Counted from the first letter of the stretch, positions 1 to 12,341 are shown. The stretch: DNA of 64,000 nucleotides from Rhododendron vialii (GCF_030253575.1 NC_080567.1:19369001-19433000); one strand, 5' to 3'. Notes: a model not told the origin generated them from the letters alone. Translations and numbers: made by a program.

Positions 1-110
1 GATACGGGTGCACATCTAAGGGTCGGGTACCTCAATCCTGAAAAAAGAGGATTTGTGGATACGTGTCCGAATTTGGACATGGATACGGGGATACGCCACC
101 TAATTTCCTA
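1..110. repeat. Edge of a dispersed repeat rich in GATACG and GTGTCC words
   Basis: The first 110 bases repeat the words gatacg, gtgtcc and ggacatgg. This style is common at the ends of plant DNA transposons whose bodies are made of short degenerate repeats. The element is cut by the window edge, so neither termini nor a target duplication can be seen. From 110 to 830 I see no gene or structured feature. Confidence 0.2.
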
Positions 111-831
111 AATATTTTTGTTATATTTTTATACTTAAAGAAACCCGTAACTTCTACACGCCAAAAAAAAATTGAGTATAAAATTATCATGTCATCATAT
201 TCATAACAATAAAAACATAAAGTTACAGTCTCATAACTCATAAGTTTGCTAAGCATATGGACTAAGAAATTGGGACAGACAGCATACCTTGTAATTGGTA
301 AAACTACGTTCAAGCTCTAAAGAGTCTTCGAGTCCACCAATTGGTTCTGTTACAGACAAGTAAGTCCTTACTACTTAGAAATATTGAGTTTTTTACAAAA
401 TTCAATTAGGTAATGAAGACATAGATTACCTGATTCACTGGTTTCCTGTCCACATGATCACACCATGGCACACTTCATCACATTTCTTTACATTTGATAG
501 CATGTTGATACTTGATCCTGCAGTTTTTAGAATCTACTGTATATCCTTTCTATTTCTCCATAGTCCATACCAAAATGAGATTTACATTAACATAACATAG
601 CAAAAGGCACATAGTTTAGATACATAATACCATAAACTAGTTTGGTTATGAAACCATCCAAAATACACAAGATACAACCTTGCATCCAACATTTGATCGA
701 GAATTATATTACAAATTTACAAGCAAAAGAAGTCATTCCAAGCTGAATATTAAGTTATTAACAAAAGAGTCAAAAAACTAGTGCTTTTAAGTTATCATCC
801 AGTAGACTTGTAGTCTAATTGCAAAAAGAAA

Positions 832-3220
832 TCATGGTTGACACCTTCTTCTACTCACTTTGTTCTTGTTCCCCCCACCATCAAGGACCTCAACATCATC
901 ATCCTCGTCAAATCTCAATCTTTCAAGCACTGGTTCGTCAAGAGAAAGCTTCGCATGCTGCGTTACATCACCTCCTTCAATGTCAAATTGGTCGCCACCT
1001 GAAAAACATAAAGGTTAAAGCATAAATTTCTTAATGCAGTAAACATTACTATCCTGCTGGACTTCCTACTGTGAATCTGTGATACGTTATAATACAAATA
1101 AACTTACTTATGTCTCAAAACTTTGAAGGTCCGTCCATGTACTCCTTGGTTTTCCTTGACAATAAGCGGAAATTATAATGAACAAACACTAGATCTTTAG
1201 CTCTGATTATTAGTAGTCGGTTTCTTTTGATGTTTTGAGTCAAGGAATACGTACTCCAATTCCTCTCGCAACAAAAGGAAGAAGCTGGCTGCGAAAGTAG
1301 CTTAAATGCCAAGGCTTGTAGGAGTGGTGTTGAAGCCCCATGATTGGCCCACCATGAAATAGGTTCCTCATATCTTCTTGCATCAATTACATGAGCTTGT
1401 TCAAAATACCCAGAATCCACTAGAATAGGCTCCAAATTCCAAGTAAACTTGGCGCAAATCGTTAGTATCAGGAAATAACCGATTAAAGCATTGAGCTCTC
1501 ATTAATGAGACCTCTCGATCCTCATGTGGTGATACCCGAGGAACTCCTTTACCACTTTGCAACCAAGCATCAAAATAGTATTTTGGGACTAATGAGTGAG
1601 CCATACAATGCAAAGGAGTGTTACTCTTGTTCCATCTACTCTCCAAAATTTGTTGAATTGCATCAAAAAATGGGTGATGGCCAACAAGTATGTCTTCGTG
1701 CTCATGTTCAAATATGATATTTTTCACATTCTCAATCATCGAATCCCACATGTCATATATTAGATGCAAAACAGGAGTGTCCATGTCAGCTTTCCTTAAC
1801 ATATCAATGATCGGTTCCGTGAATTTCAAAAGGTATTCTAAGTTATCCCAAAAATCATCATCCTCATCAACAATGTATTTTTTCACATTTCGAGCTTTAT
1901 TTTCAGCCACAATGTTCCACCAACCCTATATACTTTCCAATTTGCATCCATAACCATTTTTTCAAGAGAACTCCTAACTGCCACTATCCTCTTGGCCATT
2001 ATAATGCTAGAGGCAAACCTAGTTTCAGCCACACTCAATAGTTTCAAATCTGAGTATTGATTGAAAATATAAATTGCCATGCTATGGTTAAGAACAAAGT
2101 TACGAATATCATTAACTTTCGAAACCAAGTCTACGATCCACTTACATTGGGCATAGTGCGGTGATTTTGCTCCTGGATCACATATGTTCTTCGAGGCCAA
2201 ATTTAGACTATGCACCACACAAGGAGTCCAGAATATATGTGGGAATTTGGTTTCAATGCTCAAGCCAGCCGCCTTGTAATTCGTTGCATTATCAGTCACT
2301 ATTTGAACCACGTGTTCTTCTCCTATTTGTTTGATTGCTTCCATGAACAAACTTCCAACATACTTTGCATCCTTTGTGTTTCCGCTCGAATCAATGGCTT
2401 TAATAAACATTGCTCCCCCTACTGATGCTGCCATAATGTTAATGAGCTGTTTACGTTGTCTATCGGACCACCCATCCGAGCACACCGAAACTCCTTTTTT
2501 TCTCCATGTATCTTTGAATGGTTGGAGTAGTTTGTTGACATGCTCTTTTTGTTGTGATAACAAAGTTGTTCGAAGCCTATCATACGTAGGGGGACGATAA
2601 CTAACAAGTCTACTATTTGCAAGAGTGAAAGAGTATTGCCTGAAGTATGGAGGCCTAGCAAAGTTAAATGGTAACCCATTGGCAAAAAACATCCGTGCAG
2701 CTTCTTTATCAGCAACATCTCTCTGAGTAGCATTAAATGCATCAGGTAAAGGACCTTGTGGAGCCATCCCCTTGCGTTTCTTTCGATGGGCAAGATCAGA
2801 TCCCTCGGGTAGAGAGACATACGCTGCTTTGTTTTTTGCATTCAATTCTTGTTGGGCCTTTCTAGTTTCAGCTTGTGCATGTTCCCTCTTTATTGCATCA
2901 AATACTGCATCTAAAATAATTTTGCAATCCTCCACACCAGAGCTAGGAATCTTCAATAGATGACCCTTGACTTTGGTGTATGAATCGGTTACTACCTTGC
3001 TGCAGTAATTGCAAGACCAAATTCTATTTCCACCTCCACTCGTAGCCACATTAATAACTTTTACATGATTCCACAAGGGTTTATCATCAAATGCAAACCC
3101 TTGATTTGTCTTTGGACGAGCAGTGACCTTCTGTTTCCCTTTTTGTTTTTCTCTTGCAGAAGCTTGTGAAGATTTTCTCTTGCAGAAGCTTGTGAAAAAG
3201 ACATGGTTAGAGAAATGCAA
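832..3220 (-). pseudogene. hAT-superfamily transposase, broken by frameshifts and a stop
   Basis: Read on the minus strand this is a plant hAT transposase. The first 445 codons (3220 to 1883) carry a BED-type zinc finger (W-x-C-x-Y-C near residues 68-73, then SYTKVKGHLL) and a DUF659-like segment with VCSDGWSDRQRKQLIN. The second block (1910-1401) continues with AENKARNVKKYI and DDDFWDNLEYLL. The third (1435-1115) holds the hAT C-terminal dimerisation region, WWANHGAS through CCERNWSTYS and KRNRLL. Two frameshifts, near 1,900-1,920 and 1,420, separate the blocks. The third block ends at a TGA that replaces an expected tryptophan (GPSKF-stop-DI), followed by a GT donor. A last exon, 998-832, follows an AG acceptor and encodes GGDQFDIEGGDV and an acidic tail ending at a normal stop. 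The gene cannot make a full transposase. I could not find convincing terminal inverted repeats or an 8-bp target duplication. Confidence 0.92.
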
Positions 3221-3264
3221 GAGAAGTGTTTGTAAAGGCTGTGTTTTTTTTATAAGTATAAGAG

Positions 3265-3411
3265 CAATTCTACAACCACATTCACTTTATACACCCAAAT
3301 GCACACTCATATACACAAGTGTGTGGGCTCCACACATACTGCACTCTCCACACACTTGTGTATATGAGTGTGTATTTGGGTGTGTAAAGTGGTTGTGGTC
3401 CTAGAATAATT
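3265..3411. mobile_element. 147-bp foldback MITE
   Basis: Two arms of about 65 bp are near-perfect inverted repeats: CACCCAAATGCACACTCATA on the left matches the reverse complement of the right arm around 3,365-3,400. They meet in a short centre near 3,335. The element sits just upstream of the hAT transposase start, in its 5' leader. A diverged relative with the same CACTCAAATACA words lies at 16,032-16,139. No clear target duplication was seen, so the superfamily is unassigned. Confidence 0.7.
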
Positions 3412-4039
3412 GTAAGTACCCCCAGTTCAAAAAGTAATAAATGTGTGGTAGAATTTGTTTGCGGTGTGGGTACCAGTGAAGGGATGAGGCTGAGTAAGCT
3501 AATTGTGTAAACAAACAGAGCCTTGTTAGGATAAATAAAAAAAAACAGAGCCTTGTTGGCCTTTTTTTGGCGGGATAATTGGCTTGTGACTCCCCATGAA
3601 CATTAAATGCACAAGACAATTAGTCATGGTCCAATCCTCTCATGTTTGGAGTGTCTTCATATGGCATGATCATTGTATGGATGGCACACATTCATGATTG
3701 ATTATATGCTTTTTTTTTGAAAACCAGATTCTATGCTTTACCCCTGATAAAAAAAAACTTTAAAAACATTTGATATGAATGGGTTTTTTTGGTCAGCATG
3801 ATTGATAGTATGAATTATGGAGTATGGTTACTCAAAGTTTATATATCCTTAAATGACTATTTATATAGATAGACAAATTTTTCCTTCAAAAATCATATTT
3901 CTATAAGAACAATTAATTTTTCTGTTCAATGAATTGGATTAATTATATATGAAATGAATGGCTTCGATCATCGGTATGCATTCCGAGGCAAGTCCTACGA
4001 TACATTGAGATTATCTATATAGAACAATTAATTTTAAAT
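3412..4039. other. Non-coding stretch, no feature recognised
   Basis: AT-rich sequence between the hAT remnant and the LTR element, with short A and T runs. I see no gene, RNA or repeat structure that I can support. Confidence 0.5.
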
Positions 4040-5626
4040 TTAATTGTAGAGACCCGTATTATTATTATTATTATTTTTTTTAGGCTATATTTTTTTTTTG
4101 TTTGTTTTGTTAATGTATAGCCCATCGAGATAGACAGTGCGGATATTCGGTGTGACGTGTTCGTGGGAGGATATAAGGGTAATTGTGTGAAGGGTGCACG
4201 TGTGAGTGTAGTGCGAGAAGCGGGGGATTGCTCCCCACTTCTACAATTTCCCCAGGAGACTACTTTCTCCCATTTCTCTTTTCTCACTCTCTCGGCACTC
4301 TCTCTCTCCTCCTCTCCTCCGAAAAACTTCCTCCTCTCTTCTCTCTTCGATTTCATCTACCTAGGGGGTGATTCCGGACAAGGCCCGAGAATTAAAGTTG
4401 TTATACGGCGCATGGGCTTTCCGAATATCCAAGAAAAATCATGATCGGACCGCGTGGGAGCTTGGTTGACTTGGTCAAAGGTTCGGGTTTTGCTCAAAAC
4501 CCATGAGGTAGGGATCTCTTACTCTTGTTATGCGTTTATACGGCGTTTATGTACCTAGATCGTGCTTTGTTTCGTTGTTTGAGGTTGTTTGTTCCATTTC
4601 CGAAATTCTGCAGAAACAGGGTCTTTGTTTTTGGGGTTTTACGCCTTCTTAAACTCATGATTGAATTTTGGTTCCTTCGTATGAAATAGAGTAGACTTAG
4701 AGCCCGTTCTAGTGCCGCTAGAATCACTCGAAACTGTTGAGAATTGAATTTATGGTGATATCTAAAATACTGGTCTGCAATCTGTCTCGTTTTCTGGGTT
4801 TCAGCCCACTTCGAACGGCCATAACTTCCTCGTCCGATGTCCGTTTTATGTAAACTTTATATCGGTTCGAAGATCTTGAAGTCAGCTTTCATTTGCCACT
4901 GGAATCATCTTAAAACTCTTAGTACACAAAAAGTTATGATCGATTGAGTGGAGGTATGTCAATCTGTCAGGCAGATTCGTGTAGCCTCGGTAAACCCCTG
5001 TTTAACCACCCTTGGAGTGCAGATTTGACTAGGGTTCCTTTGCGTCTTTCAAAGTTCATTCAATCGCCCAACTATTGGGACTGGAATCACTCAAAAATAT
5101 TAAGAACTCGATTTATAGTGATTTTTAGAAGATTGCCCTGTAATCCGAAAATCTGGGCAGCTCACTGTGCAGCGTTTTTCATTGTTTGGCTATGGTTAAA
5201 CGACCCTATTGGTTATGGGTCCTTATAGGTTTTAAAGATGGGTAAGTTGGTGATGTTTCGGTGTTGGAATCATTGAAAAATATTGAGTATGCTATTTTTA
5301 ATAAATTTTTGAACATGGACTGCTCTGCTGAAAATCAGAATATCTGAAAGATCGTATCGTACGACTCGTCGAACGTGTCTGTGCCATTGATTTTTCGTTA
5401 GCATAGTTGGAGTATCGTCATAAAGGCTATAGTAGCGTAAAAGAGTCCGTGAGCATCGTAGACTATAAGAAATATCGTGACGTGCGTAATTAGTAGAGAA
5501 GTACTTGTTTGATTAAATGGAGAAATGACTGGATGGTTTGATGCTTGTAACTTGGAAATACGAATTGAATGTGAATAACAATCGGACACAACGAGAACAT
5601 TCGGGGCCCATCGACGGGTGGGTGCC

Positions 5627-5771
5627 TGGCAGGGGATATCAGGGTCCCATAATTAGCCTGGCAGGAGCTAAAAGCTCATATTTAACACTCAAGGTCCAAC
5701 CTTCTAGGTGGACGCTTGGCAGGGGATATCAGGGTCCCATAATTAGCCTGGCAGGAGCTAAATGCTCATAT
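5627..5771 (+). repeat. Internal 90-bp-spaced duplication within the LTR
   Basis: A block of about 55 bp beginning TGGCAGGGGATATCAGGG occurs twice, 90 bp apart (from 5627 and from 5717). A third partial copy of GCCTGGCAGGAGCT lies near 5,806-5,818. The same array is in the other LTR from 10,987. It may be a regulatory repeat in the U3/R region; that role is inference. Confidence 0.75.
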
Positions 5772-6275
5772 CATTTGCTTTCAGGGCTCGTTATCGAGTA
5801 AGTGCCTGGCAGGAGCTTAGGCTCAGACACATGACACAAAATTGGTTTATAAAGTTGATGAAAGAGATTCTGATGACTGATGATAATGAGAAATGGGATT
5901 TGGTGATGAAATGTGAAATGTGAAAGATTGTGAAATTGTACGAGATGTAATGAACGGTACTAAAGCTGTTGTTTATTTACTTAGAATGATGTAGGAATAT
6001 TGATGGTCCTTGTTTGACATATGAGCAGATAGATCCTTCATATAGGTAGCCTAGAATCCCTGATCATAGTGTGCTGCTGCTGACAGTCTTGTGTACTTGG
6101 GCTTATCTGTCGTTACTCTCTTACTCTAGATGCATAACTCATCATATTTTCCTATAACTTGCGTATAGATTTCTCTACTGGGCGCGTGTATGCTCAACCC
6201 TATCATTTTCAGGTGCAAAAACAAGAAAGTTGGCATGGCGTGCATATCGTGCTTGTTGATCATGACTTTCAAAGG

Positions 6276-6283
6276 TATAAAAG
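6276..6283 (+). promoter_or_regulatory. Candidate TATA box of the LTR promoter
   Basis: TATAAAAG in a GC-flanked context about 250 bp before the end of the 5' LTR; the same sequence is at 11636-11643 in the 3' LTR. The position suits a U3/R promoter, but transcription has not been shown. Confidence 0.4.
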
Positions 6284-6530
6284 AGGCGATTACTTGCATT
6301 TGATTTGAAAGAAGTATTTTGGAAAGGCATTTGTTACAACCGTAAGATTATTTTCTTCGGTCATTGGCATTTCGATAATTTGGGGCAAATGAGCCAAAAA
6401 TGTAATATCTGAATCTTATTTGTGAACAGTAGAAAGGAAGATCTTTTGGGTATTAATTGTATTATTGCGATGACTTTATTTATCAAAAGAGTATTTTTTA
6501 TTTATGTTGAAAATCAAGGGCGTGACAACT

Positions 6531-6542
6531 TGGTATCAGAGC
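6531..6542 (+). other. Primer-binding site, initiator tRNA-Met type
   Basis: TGGTATCAGAGC begins three bases after the 5' LTR. It is complementary to the 3' end of plant initiator methionine tRNA, the usual primer for plant Ty1/copia and Ty3/gypsy elements. Its intactness means minus-strand priming could still work. Confidence 0.93.
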
Positions 6543-9390
6543 GTCTAGGTTTGAATACTTTGAGACCGTGGGGAGATTTTTAATCTCATGGGTTCAAAAG
6601 TCATTGCATATTTTAACAAAAACATGTGTGTGCTTGCATGACCGACTTTTGTTCACCGGTGTGGCTTTGCATTTACGTTTTCTCTGTTAAGTGGAATACT
6701 GGTGACCCTTGTTTGGGAAGAATGGAAGTTTGGTCTGTGCGTAGGGGGTGTGGCGGCATTTGTTGTCATTGTTGTGGTTTCCGTTAGCAGTCTTGTTACT
6801 GGATTCTACGTGGTAAGATACCTTTTAGGTGAGCTGGAAAGTCGTGAAGGATTGTGGTCGCTATGCGTAGTGGCGAGGTCGATATGTGAGAGATGATATC
6901 GGTTAGTATGTAATAGAAGTGTTTGACTGTTAGTAAGATTTGTGAACTAAGTACTTGATGTGTTTTATTTGGATTGTGCAGATTACTTGTTAAATTTTAA
7001 ATACTTTAAGTAATTTTTTTATGTGAAGTGAGGTGTATCATAGCTAGAGGATTGAACTAGTGAGTGACTTGAATGTGTTTGAAGGGATGATATTTTGTTG
7101 CGGTAGTGATTGTGGTTTGTTATTGTTATGGTAGTTATAGGGGTAGTGATTTAGAGTATTGGTAAGGCGGGTGGAACACTTGTGGAGAGTTATAAGTATC
7201 TGAGGTTGACTTAGGAAGATGAGGGTTATAGGTAGGGTGTCTAGATACAGTATGTGTCTCCTGGACACCCAGGCGACTACCGAATAGATCCAGTTGGAAG
7301 ATGCGCTTGATCACCGCTCCTTCTAGATGGAACTCTCGGGAAGTCAATTGGACACTAGGTTTATACTTAGGGGTAAGATCTCTAGGTTTGAGACAGATGT
7401 CTATATATAGAAATTTTGTAGAAAATGATGTGCTATGGTGTTGTTGTAGTCATTGTAGGGATTGCCGTAGTGGTGATGTTATGAGGAATCGGTAGGAGAA
7501 TATTAGTTGTGTTATTCGGAGAGAGGGAAAGTAAAACGATAGTGATGTAACTTAAGTCAAATGGTCAATATATGCAAGGTAAGGAAATTGTTTGAAGTAA
7601 GGGCGATATGAGGTTGAACTATTAAGGGTGATAATGAAGTGGAGTGTAGTTGGTGCCTTTAGTGGGAATGGTGCGAAATTAGTGGTGAGCGTGACTGCTA
7701 GAATAAGATTGATTCTTAAGTGATGAGATGTTGATAGGTTGCAATATTGTTAAAATAGAAGAATGATTTGTATTGATGATACGTGCACTTATGATATGAC
7801 GTTTAGGATTGTAAATGTGAGAAGTACGTGATTTGATTTGACAGAATGAATGAGAAAGCTCGAGATTGGTAAAGTAAATAGACACGGTATAAGGTTTTGT
7901 GAAAGTAAAAGGAATAAGATGACTGTTGGGCTTCCTGAAGCCATGAATTATAAAGTAGTGGATACTTGGTGAGTCCGTTGGACACTCGGGGAGTTCGTTG
8001 AATACCTTTTGAATCCGTTGGATATTGAGTGAGTGTTAATGCGTGAATATGTGGTTGGTGTTGTGTAAGACATTAAATTGTACGGTTGATTTTCAGGAGA
8101 TATTCATGTATGAAATGTGTTGATATTTCATTTAAGTGCTTGATCTGTTGTGTAATCTGAATGTGTGAAATTTGCCCTTAAGATGCAGTCCAGAATTGGT
8201 AAAAAGAGTTATGGGGATACAAAGAGGTGTGAGTTAGAGATTGTGGTTAGCGGTTTTGATTTATGTGTATTGAGTATCTATGTATGAAATTATTGGTGTT
8301 CGGTTAATGGAAGTGTCCTATTGATACATCTGAAGATCGGGTTGAAGTCAAAACTTTTTTTTTTTTTATCCGAATGAGAGTGATGTTGTATGAAAGTTGA
8401 TTTTTAGTTTAGTTCATTTTGGAAAATAATACCGATACAAGTTTGGAGTCGGCTATGTCATGCAGATGTGAACCTTATCTTAAATTCGTTACTATGTTGT
8501 CTAAATTGTCGTTACCCTTAAAGACTAGGTGAGGTGCATAAGATTGATTGGTGATAATAAAAAAAAAAAAAAATTTGTAAATGAACTTTTCCTGTTAAAT
8601 TCTATAAAATTTTGCCACAAGGTGGACGTGTTTCGATGATTTTTCAACTACGGAAACTAAAATTTTCAATGGATCAAGTTTTCCGTCAAAATTGCTTGGA
8701 GGTGTGTGATATTGCACTTTTACTATGAGAATGGTGAGTGGAAAACTCATTATTGTTGTTTAATTCTAAATCTCATTGTGTCGGACACGTAGACTTTGAG
8801 CTAACGTATGCCTTTAAAGGGAACTTGTCTTGAGTTAGCGTTGAGGCTCATTAGAGCTTTGCTTATGTGAGTCTTGAGAGCGAGAGTAAGTTGAATAAAA
8901 AGAAAGGAAGTGAAATAGAAACGTATGAGAGTTGACCACTTTATTAGCGTACATGAAGAGTCTTATAAACCTCAAGGGAGAGAAGGGAAAATCTTAAACT
9001 TGTTAATTGTATATGGCTTGGCAAGTTGTTGAGTTACGATGTCATGAAGTTCTCCTTTGTGTTTGAATACTATCCTTAGAACCGGAACTGATTAATCGGA
9101 AAGAGTGAAAATGGATACGGTTTGGGAGACCAAAACTGATTGCTAACACGAGTAAGATTCAAACGAACACGGCAGCTCCTTCATCGATGTGTGTGAACCT
9201 TAGGATCTGACGATCGCTTTGGTAAGAGGTGATACAAATTGATTGTGGCATTGTAGAGTTCATTGCGTCTTGGACACGAGAGTAGATGGGTACGAAACAT
9301 CATGAGTGGACACGGTCTTGTGGATTAGAGTTTTTCTTTGATGATGTGTTTTCGTAGGTTTGATTTAAATTTCGAGGACGAAATTTCTTT

Positions 9391-9403
9391 AAGGAGGGTA
9401 GGA
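9391..9403 (+). other. Polypurine tract
   Basis: AAGGAGGGTAGGA abuts the 3' LTR. It follows the vestigial pol codons, the standard arrangement for plant Ty3/gypsy elements. Confidence 0.85.
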
Positions 9404-11887
9404 TGTAGAGACCCGTATTATTATTATTATTATTATTTTTAGGCTATATTTTTTTTTTTGTTTGTTTTGTTAATGTATAGCCCATCGAGATAGACAGTGC
9501 GGATATTCGGTGTGACGTGTTCGTGGGAGGATATAAGGGTAATTGTGTGAAGGGTGCACGTGTGAGTGTAGTGCGAGAAGCGGGGGATTGCTCCCCACTT
9601 CTACAATTTCCCCAGGAGACTACTTTCTCCCATTTCTCTTTTCTCACTCTCTCGGCACTCTCTCTCTCCTCCTCTCCTCCGAAAAACTTCCTCCTCTCTT
9701 CTCTCTTCGATTTCATCTACCTAGGGGGTGATTCCGGACAAGGCCCGAGAATTAAAGTTGTTATACGGCGCATGGGCTTTCCGAATATCCAAGAAAAATC
9801 ATGATCGGACCGCGTGGGAGCTTGGTTGACTTGGTCAAAGGTTCGGGTTTTGCTCAAAACCCATGAGGTAGGGATCTCTTACTCTTGTTATGCGTTTATA
9901 CGGCGTTTATGTACCTAGATCGTGCTTTGTTTCGTTGTTTGAGGTTGTTTGTTCCATTTCCGAAATTCTGCAGAAACAGGGTCTTTGTTTTTGGGGTTTT
10001 ACGCCTTCTTAAACTCATGATTGAATTTTGGTTCCTTCGTATGAAATAGAGTAGACTTAGAGCCCGTTCTAGTGCCGCTAGAATCACTCGAAACCGTTGA
10101 GAATTGAATTTATGGTGATATCTAAAATACTGGTCTGCAATCTGTCTCGTTTTCTGGGTTTCAGCCCACTTCGAACGGCCATAACTTCCTCGTCCGATGT
10201 CCGTTTTATGTAAACTTTATATCGGTTCGAAGATCTTGAAGTCAGCTTTCATTTGCCACTGGAATCATCTTAAAACTCTTAGTACACAAAAAGTTATGAT
10301 CGATTGAGTGGAGGTATGTCAATCTGTCAGGCAGATTCGTGTAGCCTCGGTAAACCCCTGTTTAACCACCCTTGGAGTGCAGATTTGACTAGGGTTCCTT
10401 TGCGTCTTTCAAAGTTCATTCAATCGCCCAACTATTGGGACTGGAATCACTCAAAAATATTAAGAACTCGATTTATAGTGATTTTTAGAAGATTGCCCTG
10501 TAATCCGAAAATCTGGGCAGCTCACTGTGCAGCGTTTTTCATTGTTTGGCTATGGTTAAACGACCCTATTGGTTATGGGTCCTTATAGGTTTTAAAGATG
10601 GGTAAGTTGGTGATGTTTCGGTGTTGGAATCATTGAAAAATATTGAGTATGCTATTTTTAATAAATTTTTGAACATGGACTGCTCTGCTGAAAATCAGAA
10701 TATCTGAAAGATCGTATCGTACGACTCGTCGAACGTGTCTGTGCCATTGATTTTTCGTTAGCATAGTTGGAGTATCGTCATAAAGGCTATAGTAGCGTAA
10801 AAGAGTCCGTGAGCATCGTAGACTATAAGAAATATCGTGACGTGCGTAATTAGTAGAGAAGTACTTGTTTGATTAAATGGAGAAATGACTGGATGGTTTG
10901 ATGCTTGTAACTTGGAAATACGAATTGAATGTGAATAACAATCGGACACAACGAGAACATTCGGGGCCCATCGACGGGTGGGTGCCTGGCAGGGGATATC
11001 AGGGTCCCATAATTAGCCTGGCAGGAGCTAAAAGCTCATATTTAACACTCAAGGTCCAACCTTCTAGGTGGACGCTTGGCAGGGGATATCAGGGTCCCAT
11101 AATTAGCCTGGCAGGAGCTAAATGCTCATATCATTTGCTTTCAGGGCTCGTTATCGAGTAAGTGCCTGGCAGGAGCTTAGGCTCAGACACATGACACAAA
11201 ATTGGTTTATAAAGTTGATGAAAGAGATTCTGATGACTGATGATAATGAGAAATGGGATTTGGTGATGAAATGTGAAATGTGAAAGATTGTGAAATTGTA
11301 CGAGATGTAATGAACGGTACTAAAGCTGTTGTTTATTTACTTAGAATGATGTAGGAATATTGATGGTCCTTGTTTGACATATGAGCAGATAGATCCTTCA
11401 TATAGGTAGCCTAGAATCCCTGATCATAGTGTGCTGCTGTTGACAGTCTTGTGTACTTGGGCTTATCTGTCGTTACTCTCTTACTCTAGATGCATAACTC
11501 ATCATATTTTCCTATAACTTGCGTATAGATTTCTCTACTGGGCGCGTGTATGCTCAACCCTATCATTTTCAGGTGCAAAAACAAGAAAGTTGGCATGGCG
11601 TGCATATCGTGCTTGTTGATCATGACTTTCAAAGGTATAAAAGAGGCGATTACTTGCATTTGATTTGAAAGAAGTATTTTGGAAAGGCATTTGTTACAAC
11701 CGTAAGATTATTTTCTTCGGTCATTGGCATTTCGATAATTTGGGGCAAATGAGCCAAAAATGTAATATCTGAATCTTATTTGTGAACAGTAGAAAGGAAG
11801 ATCTTTTGGGTATTAATTGTATTATTGCGATGACTTTATTTATCAAAAGAGTATTTTTTATTTATGTTGAAAATCAAGGGCGTGACA
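9404..11887 (+). repeat. 3' long terminal repeat
   Basis: 2,484 bp, near-identical partner of 4045-6527. It is followed immediately by the target duplication TTAAT. Its small reading frames are the same shadows as in the 5' LTR. Confidence 0.96.
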
Positions 11888-12278
11888 TTAATGAATTGTT
11901 TAATTGTCTATAAAATGAATGGTTTCGTTCAATGAATTGGTGCACTATTTGCTACATCGAAGAAGATAACACCTCTGTGTTCGAGATTACGAGTTAGTTA
12001 TCTTCCTTAAAGCACCATACCTGGTATTGTGTTTGAGATTATCTGAGTGAAATGATCGAATAATTCACACACAATAAGAACGAGGGCGATAAGAGAATTG
12101 TTTAGAGTCTTTAGACTTACATATTGATGTTACTCTTTATGAATCTCTCTCTCCATATGTTGGAGATTATTTGATTCAAGTGTGTGTGTGTATATATATA
12201 ACAGAATGTTGATCGCTTAGAATTTTTTTGATGTTATTCTGTATGATACTCTCACCCTCTATCTCTCTCCCTATTTAT

Positions 12279-12304
12279 CCCCCCCCCCCCCCCCCCCCCC
12301 CCCC
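12279..12304. repeat. Poly-C run of about 26 bases
   Basis: An uninterrupted C homopolymer after a pyrimidine-rich CTCTCTCC stretch and just before a foldback element. Long C runs are rare in plant DNA and their length is error-prone in assemblies. Confidence 0.8.
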
Positions 12305-12341
12305 TCAGATTATCATACTCATTTGTGTATATATAGTTTGG

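Larger units (their letters stand above)
4045..6527 (+). repeat. 5' long terminal repeat
   Basis: 2,483 bp, nearly identical to 9404-11887. By eye I found substitutions at 4735 (T, versus C at 10095) and 6080 (C, versus T at 11440), plus length differences in the TTA and T runs near 4,060-4,100. Small reading frames inside are identical in both copies and resemble no protein. Confidence 0.96.
6528..9403 (+). other. Non-coding interior of the LTR element with a vestigial pol end
   Basis: 2.88 kb between the LTRs. No reading frame longer than about 75 codons and no retrotransposon domain is visible. The last 40 bases before the polypurine tract, near 9,361-9,400, translate as DLNFEDEISLRRV. 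This matches the F/L-EDEIS-type C-terminus of pol in many plant Ty3/gypsy elements. A degenerate run of 'gttggacactcggg'-like units occurs at 7,930-8,040. The interior may therefore be a scrambled or replaced remnant kept for its cis signals. Confidence 0.8.
4045..11887 (+). mobile_element. Young non-autonomous LTR retrotransposon (LARD-like, Ty3/gypsy-derived)
   Basis: A complete 7,843-bp LTR element. It has two LTRs of about 2.48 kb in direct orientation, each starting TGTAGAGACC and ending GGGCGTGACA, so TG..CA termini are kept. The flanking target duplication TTAAT at 4040-4044 and 11888-11892 is perfect. A primer-binding site and a polypurine tract lie at the correct inner edges. The 2.88-kb interior has no gag, protease, reverse transcriptase or integrase reading frame, so the element cannot encode its own movement. 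Long LTRs plus a coding-free interior fit the LARD class. The LTRs differ by about two substitutions and small changes in the TTA/T runs, so insertion was recent. Orientation follows from the PBS-first, PPT-last order. Confidence 0.95.

Noticed and set aside
4157-4444. 95-codon reading frame repeated exactly at 9517-9804
   Set aside because: It lies in the LTR; exact repetition follows from LTR identity and the product resembles no protein.
6531-6542. Possible tRNA gene at the TGGTATCAGAGC sequence
   Set aside because: Only the 3' complement is present; it is a primer-binding site, with no tRNA arms around it.
6702-6896. Hydrophobic 64-codon frame in the LTR element interior as a possible gag or env relic
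   Set aside because: No retroelement motif, too short, and unsupported by neighbouring frames.
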